Below are positions 48,546 through 55,790 of a DNA stretch of 64,000 nucleotides, piece after piece. The notes below the pieces were generated by a model, which saw only the letters and a program-made list of their open reading frames with translations, was not told the DNA's origin and did not search any database. Source of the DNA: DAOUBP01 sp964474695 (GTDB lineage Bacteria > Chloroflexota > Anaerolineae > CG2-30-64-16); contig CAYYTK010000013.1 of the NCBI GenBank assembly GCA_964474695.1, forward strand, positions 44,466 to 108,465. Reading direction: 5' to 3'. How positions within the stretch are numbered: the stretch's first letter is position 1; each line of letters begins with the position of its first letter. A program made the translations under genes and the position numbers.

Positions 48546-50237
48546 ATGAACGAAGAACTCGATTTTGACGAGCTGGCGCCCTGGTTGGTCGTATTCATCA
48601 CATTGGTCGGCGGCGCGCTGCGAGTTTTGCTGCTTGATAGCAAGGGGATGTGGTTGGATGAAACGTTCAGCGTGTGGCTGGCCAACCACAGTGTTGCCGA
48701 TATGCTGCGCTGGGGCGTCAAGATCGACCAACATCCACCCCTCTATTATCTCCTGCTCCACACCTGGATAGCATTCAGGGGAGATGCGCCCTACCATGTC
48801 CGCCTGCTCTCTGTGCTGTTCGGTGCAGGCGCCATCCCGATCATCTACCTGATCGGTAAACGCATGTCGGGCGCGATGATGGGACTTGCGGCAGCAGTGC
48901 TCCTGGCGCTCTCACCTTTCAATATCCGCTACGCCCAGGAAACGCGCATGTACACCCTGCTGACACTCAACGCCGCCGTGGCGATCTATGCGCTGGTCAG
49001 GCTGCTGACCGACGCGCGCTCCGTCAAGCCCATCGGCAGCCAATTCCGGGAATATCTGCATGCCTGGCGTACACTTGGGCCGGTGGAACCAGCCACCCAG
49101 GGAGGATTCAGCTACAAGATCGAGCCCGGTCAGCAAACCGGATGGCGCGCCTGGATCGCCCGCCACCGTTGGTCGCCCATTCGGACCATTGAAACTGACC
49201 TGGCCTGGGTTGCGTTTGTCGCGTTCTCGGCCGCGACCCTGCTCACGCATAAAACGGCGGTCCTTTTCCCTGTGGCCACCAATATCTTCGTGTTGGGCCT
49301 GATGCTTTATCAGAGAAACAAGAAGTCAGGGCCGCTGCCGGCCTTCGGGGCACCCTCTTTTGGGAACTGGCTGAAGGCTCAGGTTGGCATTTTCTTGCTC
49401 TGGAGTCCATGGCTCGTCGGCTTTATCAGGCAAGCCGGCCGGGTCTATCGGGAGTTTTGGATTCCCAAACCAAGTTGGGACACCGTCATCCAGGCGCTCA
49501 AATCCTTTGTCAATGCGCCTACCCCTACGCCGGGTCAGGCCAACCAGGGCATCATGGTCTGGATCCCGTTCATGCTGGTGTTTTGCCTGGGGGTGTTGTA
49601 CTACCGGAAAAAGCTGTCACACTTCTTGTTTTTGGCTGCCCTGTGCTTCATCCCATTCCTGGGTGAGCTGCTGGTGAGCATCCGCCGGCCCATTTTCTAC
49701 GACCGAACCTTGATCTGGATAACGATTCCCCTGCTCCTGGTGCTGGCGGCCGGCATTGCGCAGTTAAGATTTCGCTTTCTGATGATCCTGGTGCTGGGGA
49801 TACTGGGCACAATCAACCTGTTTTCTGCCAGCGATTACTTAAGGTTCATGTATAAGGAGAATTGGAACACGGCGGCCGGCTATGTCGCGAATTTCGCGCA
49901 AAAGGATGATTTGATCCTTTTCAATTCCAACTTTGTGGAAATCCCCTTCGACTATTATTTCGAGGCATACGAGGAGCAGTATGCTCTGCAGGTGCAGAAA
50001 ACCGGGGTTCCCGCTGATTTGTTCGCGAGCGGCATCCTGGAACCGAAGATGACCGTTAACGATGTGCCGGAGTTGATTTCCTTAGCGCGCGGGCAGCCCA
50101 GGGTCTGGCTGGTTTACAGCCATAACGACTATACCGATCCACAGGGCCTGATCCCGCAGACACTGGCATCGGAAATGAGGTTAGTCCGGCAGCGCGATTT
50201 CTATGGGGGACAGGTTCAACTCTATGAGGCTCCTTAG
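48546..50237 (+). CDS. GT39-type (ArnT/PMT-like) membrane glycosyltransferase
   Basis: The 563-residue protein has ten or more hydrophobic helices. The catalytic loop is DSKGMWLDETFSVWLANHSV (acidic residues LDE) and IDQHPPLYYLLLHTWIAF, the well-known DEP/HPP pair of GT39/GT83 enzymes. NIRYAQETRMYTLLTL is the third landmark. These enzymes use polyprenyl-phosphate sugars to glycosylate proteins or lipids on the outer face of the membrane. A C-terminal soluble domain (about residues 430-563) follows. Base composition is a little lower in GC than its neighbours. The donor lipid is unknown. Confidence 0.88.
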   Translation: MNEELDFDELAPWLVVFITLVGGALRVLLLDSKGMWLDETFSVWLANHSVADMLRWGVKIDQHPPLYYLLLHTWIAFRGDAPYHVRLLSVLFGAGAIPIIYLIGKRMSGAMMGLAAAVLLALSPFNIRYAQETRMYTLLTLNAAVAIYALVRLLTDARSVKPIGSQFREYLHAWRTLGPVEPATQGGFSYKIEPGQQTGWRAWIARHRWSPIRTIETDLAWVAFVAFSAATLLTHKTAVLFPVATNIFVLGLMLYQRNKKSGPLPAFGAPSFGNWLKAQVGIFLLWSPWLVGFIRQAGRVYREFWIPKPSWDTVIQALKSFVNAPTPTPGQANQGIMVWIPFMLVFCLGVLYYRKKLSHFLFLAALCFIPFLGELLVSIRRPIFYDRTLIWITIPLLLVLAAGIAQLRFRFLMILVLGILGTINLFSASDYLRFMYKENWNTAAGYVANFAQKDDLILFNSNFVEIPFDYYFEAYEEQYALQVQKTGVPADLFASGILEPKMTVNDVPELISLARGQPRVWLVYSHNDYTDPQGLIPQTLASEMRLVRQRDFYGGQVQLYEAP

Positions 50238-50368
50238 ATCTCCAATGAGATAGGGGCGTTGGGGTGTAGATGACCCGGGCGGCATACAACGCCGCCGGCA
50301 GCGCGACGATCAGCGCCAGCCGGATGATCAGCCAGGTCGCGTTCCGGCTTCCGGTCAGGAGGGGCCCA

Positions 50369-51142
50369 TCAGTCCGCCAGGACCAGCGACACCGCCAGCG
50401 CGCCATCCGCTGTGCGCAGCTCCAGGCGATTGCCGTCACGCGCGTACGTCGTCGCGGTCGCCAGCGCCTGCAGATACTGCGTTTCCTGCGTCATAAGCCC
50501 GTCCGGGCTGGCGCACGCCATGCGGGTCGACCCGATCGCACCGAGCGTGATGCTTTGCCCGGAAATCTCATACGTGGCCGTGTAGGTGTTGCAGCCGGCC
50601 GAGCCGCTCAGCCGGCCGTCGGCGTCGAAACCGGTCGTAAGCTGCGAGCCGGCGATGACGCTGACCACGGCCCCCTGGCCGTTATTGTAGCCCGTCACGG
50701 CCCACGACCCGGCCAGGCCCGTGCTCTGCTCCGAGAAGACCGCCAGCGGCTTGCCGCCGGCATCGAACAGCGTCAGTTGCCCGGCCTCGGTCTTGTAGGT
50801 CGTGGTCCCGATCAGTGCGGCGGTGTAGGCCGTCGACTGCGCCATGATCGGCTCCGCACAGGCCATCAGGGTGCTGATCATGTTCTTGTCAATGCTGAGC
50901 TGCGCACCGTTCACCGTGTACGGCGCGCTGTAGCGATTGCAGCCGTCCGTGCCGCTGAGCTGCCCATCCTCAAAGCGAATCGTGACCTGCGTGTCGGCGA
51001 GCGCCGCCTGGCCGTTCAGGGTTGCCAGCACCCAATTGGTGTTGAGCAGTGCGTTCCCGCTCGTGCTCGGCAGCGGCACGCACCCCGCCAGCAGAAGTCC
51101 AACTATGATCGTCAAAGTCATCAGGGCGTTCCGTGTCTTCAT
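50369..51142 (-). CDS. META-domain lipoprotein (two META domains)
   Basis: The 257-residue protein has a lipoprotein signal with lipobox LLAGC (TIIVGLLLAGCVPLP). Two META/HslJ-like domains follow: NTNWVLATLNGQAALADTQV and LSGTDGCNRYSAPYTVNGAQ in the first, then GSWAVTGYNNGQGAVVSVIA and SGSAGCNTYTATYEISGQSI in the second. META proteins are envelope-located and linked to motility or heat response; function is uncertain. It may be a stress-response product controlled by a neighbouring sigma factor, which is inference. Confidence 0.88.
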   Translation of the reverse strand: MKTRNALMTLTIIVGLLLAGCVPLPSTSGNALLNTNWVLATLNGQAALADTQVTIRFEDGQLSGTDGCNRYSAPYTVNGAQLSIDKNMISTLMACAEPIMAQSTAYTAALIGTTTYKTEAGQLTLFDAGGKPLAVFSEQSTGLAGSWAVTGYNNGQGAVVSVIAGSQLTTGFDADGRLSGSAGCNTYTATYEISGQSITLGAIGSTRMACASPDGLMTQETQYLQALATATTYARDGNRLELRTADGALAVSLVLAD

Positions 51143-51262
51143 CTGTCTCTCCTATTCATTATCGTTATGCCGCACTGATCCGCTGTCTTCAAATCAGATC
51201 GACTGTAGCCTGAGACGCTGCCCGGATGTGGTTGGTTCCAGCTTCTTCACCTGCGGGTCACG

Positions 51263-52975
51263 CTAAGGCTGCGCCGCTGCGAGCCGTCGCTCTGCGCGCT
51301 GCTCCAGCTCCGGCACATACGCCTGGGCCTCTGCGATCAGCGCCCGCACCGCGGGCGGGAAGCGCTTGTTGATGTCCGCCGCATACTGGCTGCCATCGCC
51401 GGGCAGGCGCACAGCCTGCACGCTTCCATCCGCGCTCAACACCAGCACCGCCGGGAGGCTGGCTCCTGTTTTCCCTCCAACCGGCAACAATCCCAGGCAG
51501 ACTGCCCAGACGTAGATCTCGGATCCTTGGCGTCCCAACTCCTTCCATTCGCAGACCGGATAGACTGCGTTGACGGGGAGTATCGCCTGGACGAGTGCAG
51601 TCTCATGCACCACCGGGTCTGGAACTGATCCCGACGCCGGTTGATCCACAAATCGCCCCTCGATGGCGCCCACCTCCGTGCTGCGCGCCATGAGTTGCCG
51701 CCAAGAACCCAAGAAGACATCACTATAGATGAGCTTCTGCGCGTCACCTGATGCGATGTTCACCCCCTCAAGGGTCTGCGCGCCGTTCTCCACATACTTG
51801 ATCAGCACCACTTCATCGTTCATCCAGCCTGCGATGGCGGCGCCGTCTGGATAGGGTTCGTGCTGGTGGATTGCCGCGTTGGCTCGCACATCCAGAACTA
51901 TCAAGGCCCGCGCGCCTTCATTTGCTGCTGAGGGCTGGAGTTGGGCCAGCCGTGTGCCGTTGGGCGAGAGCAGCGGGTAGGCGGCTGGTTGTCCCTGTGC
52001 CAGGCCAGGCAGGTTCCCCGTGAGCGGCCGTGACCCGTTGCCGTCCACCGGGAAGGCGAGAGGTCCGTCAGCCGCGATCCCGACATAGAATGCTGCCCCC
52101 GATGGCGCCCAGCCAAAGTTGATCGGGGCGATGCCCATCGGTGCAGGCTGAAATTGGCCGAGCGCGCGGCCGGCATACCCTTGGGATTCGGCTAACCCGG
52201 CATCCAGCAGCCACACGGTACAGACGACTGACGGTGCGTCCTTGTCGCAGGTCACAGCCGCAATGCGCTCTGCGCAGGCGTCTGCGCCGCCGCTGCCCAG
52301 GCCCGGGCAAGCCGGCGACCAAAAGATGTAGGCAACCGGCTGTGGGAGGCGCGTGAGCAGCCGTGCCTCGCCGCCGTTCACGACGTCTTGCACATAGACA
52401 TCGTTATCGCGCGCCCCCGGGGGCGCGCCGGTCTGGTAGATGAAGACGATGCGTTGGTTATCCGGCGCCCAGGTAGCCGACAGCCGCTCCGCGTTGATTC
52501 GGCGCTGCAACTGGCCGTCCCACGACACGAGCCAGGTGCCCTGGTCAGGCGTGGGAACGAGCAGCCAGCGCGCGTCCGTGCTCGCGCGCAGCGGCCAACC
52601 GATGGGGACCATATACGCGGCGTCCCCCTCGGCCGCATAGGCGCCGGGAGGCAGCAGCACGACGTCCTCGACGGTGCTAAAGGCCCGTCGCACCAGCGCG
52701 CCGTCGGCCCGGGCAAAGATCAGGCTGCCGAGCGCCACGTCCACCAGGGTTGCGGGCGGTACAGCGGCGGAGGTTGTCGCCACTGCCTCCGGTGCTGCCG
52801 TGGGCGTGGAGGATGGCGTGACGAGCAGGGTGAGTGCGGCCGGCTGAAGGCTCGGCGTCAACTCCACGGCGGGACCGGGCAGCGGCGCGCATGCGCTGAG
52901 GGCCAGGAGCGATGCCAACACGAGGCCAGCAAGCTGGACGATGAAGCGCGGCGATCCCGGGAAGAATCTGCTCAT
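51263..52975 (-). CDS. Lipoprotein with TolB-like repeats
   Basis: The 570-residue product begins SRFFPGSPRFIVQLAGLVLA with lipobox LSAC. It has repeats such as GAARLLTRLPQPVAYIFWSP-like blocks and INAERLSATWAPDNQRIVFI, a TolB/DPP-type propeller. A shorter C-terminal part (after about residue 440) matches the paralog at 54533-55566. CAGGAG lies upstream of ATG 52975. The N-terminus and upstream 60 bases are also shared with that paralog. It follows an ECF sigma/anti-sigma pair on the same strand. No enzymatic motif is seen. Confidence 0.75.
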   Translation of the reverse strand: MSRFFPGSPRFIVQLAGLVLASLLALSACAPLPGPAVELTPSLQPAALTLLVTPSSTPTAAPEAVATTSAAVPPATLVDVALGSLIFARADGALVRRAFSTVEDVVLLPPGAYAAEGDAAYMVPIGWPLRASTDARWLLVPTPDQGTWLVSWDGQLQRRINAERLSATWAPDNQRIVFIYQTGAPPGARDNDVYVQDVVNGGEARLLTRLPQPVAYIFWSPACPGLGSGGADACAERIAAVTCDKDAPSVVCTVWLLDAGLAESQGYAGRALGQFQPAPMGIAPINFGWAPSGAAFYVGIAADGPLAFPVDGNGSRPLTGNLPGLAQGQPAAYPLLSPNGTRLAQLQPSAANEGARALIVLDVRANAAIHQHEPYPDGAAIAGWMNDEVVLIKYVENGAQTLEGVNIASGDAQKLIYSDVFLGSWRQLMARSTEVGAIEGRFVDQPASGSVPDPVVHETALVQAILPVNAVYPVCEWKELGRQGSEIYVWAVCLGLLPVGGKTGASLPAVLVLSADGSVQAVRLPGDGSQYAADINKRFPPAVRALIAEAQAYVPELEQRAERRLAAAQP

Positions 52976-53105
52976 GATGGACTCCTGTTGCTTGGGAAGT
53001 TCGGACATGGGTGGCGGCTGCGGCGCGCCCGTTGCTTGCAACCCCCAACGACCGGACGCCTGTGTGCGCCGATTCGTTCCACATATGTGTGGCCGCTCAC
53101 CATGC

Positions 53106-53150
53106 AAAACGGCCATGCGGGTGCATTTTCTGCGCCTGCACGGCCGTTTG
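53106..53150 (-). terminator. Hairpin after the first anti-sigma gene
   Basis: AAACGGCC and GGCCGTTT arms enclose GTGCA/TGCA-type pairs, giving a GC-rich stem on the minus strand with a short U stretch. It lies between the anti-sigma stop and the lipoprotein start and may reduce read-through. Confidence 0.6.
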
Positions 53151-53167
53151 TCTGGCGGGTTGCCGGC

Positions 53168-53914
53168 CTACCGCACCGACTCCGCCATGTGGATCAGGTC
53201 TTCGCGCGTCACCTGGGTGAATTGCGTCGCCGCAGACAACATGTAGGTGGCCTCGGGGCCCTGCGGCTGCCACAACAGCATCATGTTTCGCTCCGATTGC
53301 CACTGCCCGTTTTCCCATCCGCCGCGCACAAGCGCCCCGGTCTTGCCGTTGATCGCGACCTCTTCCACGCTGCCCTCGCTGCCGACCAGCCACTGACCCC
53401 AACTGCTTGCCGGATGATCGATGTCAATGTACAAGTGAATGCTCTGAGGATGTGCCGGATCCAGCCACGTGAAGCTGACTGTCTGGCGTTCAGCGCCAGA
53501 CGGATGCAGCCAGATGCGCACCTGGTCCTCTTGCAGCACGAATCCATCCGGCGCCCATGCCGGCAAGCGCAGCTCGAATGGCAGCGTCGCGCGCGCTTCG
53601 GCCAGGCTCACAACGCGCTCCGGGATGATGGCGGCGCCGCGGGAATCCGGCGGCGGGGTAGTAAAATCGAAGGCGATGCCTCCGATCGTGCGGATGAGCT
53701 GCCCGACGGCCGCCCGCGCCCCCGGCGCGGCGAGCAGCACTGTCGAAGCAACCAGGCACAGCGCGATCAGCCCGGTTGCGAAGCGCCGGGCGGGTGTGGA
53801 CACCAACAAGGTGACCTTACCTGGCCTCCTTTCCCGGGTGAGCCGCGCGAGGAGATCGTCGGCAAAGGCGCGGCGCGGCGTTTGCCGATAGTGGATCAGG
53901 AATTCATCGTTCAT
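53168..53914 (-). CDS. Anti-sigma factor-like membrane protein with C-terminal DUF4367-type domain
   Basis: The 248-residue protein has a short N-terminal cytoplasmic part (LIHYRQTPRRAFADDLLARL) without zinc ligands and a helix (FATGLIALCLVASTVLLAA). The outer domain has LPFELRLPAWAPDGFVLQED and INGKTGALVRGGWENG, like the DUF4367 domain found in anti-sigma proteins. Its ATG overlaps the sigma factor stop (ATGA at 53911-53914), the usual arrangement of a sigma/anti-sigma pair. It probably holds the ECF factor at the membrane until an outside signal comes. Confidence 0.76.
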   Translation of the reverse strand: MNDEFLIHYRQTPRRAFADDLLARLTRERRPGKVTLLVSTPARRFATGLIALCLVASTVLLAAPGARAAVGQLIRTIGGIAFDFTTPPPDSRGAAIIPERVVSLAEARATLPFELRLPAWAPDGFVLQEDQVRIWLHPSGAERQTVSFTWLDPAHPQSIHLYIDIDHPASSWGQWLVGSEGSVEEVAINGKTGALVRGGWENGQWQSERNMMLLWQPQGPEATYMLSAATQFTQVTREDLIHMAESVR

Positions 53915-54459
53915 GGCTGTCCCTCCCATTTGTCCCGCAGTTTGCCGACCGTCCGGTGCAAGATCGTGCCAACGTTTGATTCGCTGAGGCCGGTCAGTGC
54001 GGCGATTGCCCGGTTCGTCATTTCGCCGCCGTACTTGAGCGCGATCAGCTCGCGTTCGCGCGGCGGGAGCTCTGCCAGCAGCACACCCAGCCGGGCCAGG
54101 TCATCTTGCTGCTGCACCATCTCGACCAGCGAACGGGGATCCGGCGGGTCGGCCAGGTCATCGAGGCCGACATCGTGTGGCCGGCGGCGCAGATGGTCGG
54201 CAGCGACGCGGCGGGCGATGCCGAACAGCCAGGCCTCGAATGCGCCCAGGTCGCGGCGATAGCGTGCGCGGCCGCGCCAGGCCTTCTCGAAAGTGGTTGC
54301 CGTCAGGTCTTCGGCGGTACGGTCGTCGCCCAGGCGGTAACGGAAGAAGTTGTAGACGCGCGGCAGCTGCTCCCGGTAGACCGCCGCCCAATCCACCGCT
54401 TCTTCGGCCCGGCTGGCCTGGCCGGTGAAGACGTCCCAGATGCTTGTCATAGCACTCAT
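53911..54459 (-). CDS. ECF-type RNA polymerase sigma factor
   Basis: The 182-residue factor has region 2 (YNFFRYRLGDDRTAEDLTAT, FEKAWRGRARYRRDLGAFEA, WLFGIARRVAADHLRRR) and region 4 (LPPRERELIALKYGGEMTNR, IAALTGLSESNVGTILHRTV). It directs RNA polymerase to a small set of promoters. An anti-sigma factor is encoded immediately after it. No certain ECF-type promoter is visible upstream. It is distinct from the second ECF factor at 58571-59122. Confidence 0.93.
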   Translation of the reverse strand: MSAMTSIWDVFTGQASRAEEAVDWAAVYREQLPRVYNFFRYRLGDDRTAEDLTATTFEKAWRGRARYRRDLGAFEAWLFGIARRVAADHLRRRPHDVGLDDLADPPDPRSLVEMVQQQDDLARLGVLLAELPPRERELIALKYGGEMTNRAIAALTGLSESNVGTILHRTVGKLRDKWEGQP

Positions 54460-54532
54460 TAATACGCAGCCGCGGCCAAAGTATCACAAGACTGCGCTCC
54501 GATCTCGGCGCCGAAAGCGGCAAGCCAGCTTG

Positions 54533-55566
54533 TCAGGGATCGACCTTTGGTGTCGGCAACGGCAGACCCAGCTCGGCCATGATTGTGTCGAAGAGGCTGG
54601 GGTCGAGATAAGGTTGCGCGCTGTCCAACAGGAACCGCTCAACCGAACGGCCAGTGTCAGCCAGGCAGGTCGCCTGCGGATTGGCGGGGGCGTAGCCGAA
54701 CCAGAGTGTGCCGCCGTATGCCGTCATCCGGCTCTCATCAGCCATGCCGAGGCCGACGACGCCCCCGCGATAGCCGAGTTGGCCGGGCATGGGGGGACAA
54801 TCGACCGCCGGCAGCTTGTCGAGCAGCGCGTCCAGTTGGACCAGGTCGAGCTCGTTGAGGTCCCACCGCGGGTTATCGGCGCGGCCCGAATAGAGGTCGA
54901 TGTGCGCCCCTGTGGCGCTGATATCCGGTCGGGGCTTAACAGTCTCGGCCGCGCCCAGTGGGGGCAGCGTGGGCAGGGTCAGCCGGCGCCGCGCGTGCTG
55001 CGCCAATCGCGCTAAGGTTGCTTCAGGCAGGCGGCCGAATACCTGCTGCTGGACTTCGGGCGGGAACATGGCCCGGACATCTTCGGCATAGTAGGTTCCG
55101 TCGCGCGGGATGCGCGCGGTGACGGTGTGGCCGTCGTCTGTAAGGGTGAGCACCGTAGGCACACTGGCCGCCGTGATATCTGCGCCTGCCTGGTTTGCCG
55201 CACAGAAGGCCCACACATAGACTTCCTGCCCGGTGTGGCCCAGGACCTGCCAGTCGCACACGCCGTTCGCCAGCGTGGGGGCAGGATGGCCCGCACCAGC
55301 GCGGTCTCGTAATCGCGCCAGGTGTGCGTTATGCCGCTGGTCGGCGGCAGGAGGTCATCGAGAGAAGGGGCCACGAACGTTTCGGGCGTACTGCGCTTCA
55401 AGTTCGTGCTCGTGAGTGGGATCGGCGTTAGTGTCGCCAGCTGGTTCGCAGCTCCACGGGGGGGACCGGGCAGCGGCATACACGCATTGAGAGTCAGGAG
55501 CGACGCCAACACGAGGCCAGCGAGCCGGACGATCGGGCGCGGCGATCCCGGAAAGAATCTATTCAT
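54533..55566 (-). pseudogene. Frameshifted lipoprotein paralog of 51263-52975
   Basis: The first part starts NRFFPGSPRPIVRLAGLVLA with lipobox LNAC and runs to ALVRAILPP. The reading then needs to move by one base to give VCDWQVLGHTGQEVYVWAFC, which matches ALVQAILP and VCEWKELGRQGSEIYVWAVC in the paralog. The break is at the run of five G (plus strand 55277-55281), where one base seems missing. The second part (to 54533) is intact. It may be a true pseudogene, a sequencing error or a slippage site. It also lacks the central propeller of the paralog. Confidence 0.82.
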
Positions 55567-55734
55567 GATGAACTCCTGTTGCCTGCGCGGTTCGGACATA
55601 GGCGACGGCTGCGGAGCGCCCGTTCCTGGCACTGAGACGCCGGCATCGCAGCGTAAGGTTCCAACCCGCTTCTGCTCAGCCGAACCTGGCTGCCTTACAT
55701 GCCAGTGCATGTTGAGTCACAGGCGCAAAGGCAA

Positions 55735-55770
55735 ACAGCCGTTGGCGTCTGCTGGCACGTCAACGGCTGT
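55735..55770 (-). terminator. Hairpin after the sigma-sensor gene
   Basis: ACAGCCGTTG and CAACGGCTGT form a 10-bp perfect stem, 20 bp beyond the stop of the large anti-sigma fusion. On the minus strand TTTGCCTTTG follows, so it could act as terminator for that operon. Confidence 0.65.
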
Positions 55771-55790
55771 GCGTAACCCCGGCAATGGGT

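Noticed and set aside
52388..54262. 624-codon plus-strand open frame
   Set aside because: Antisense to lipoprotein, anti-sigma and sigma genes; no domain.
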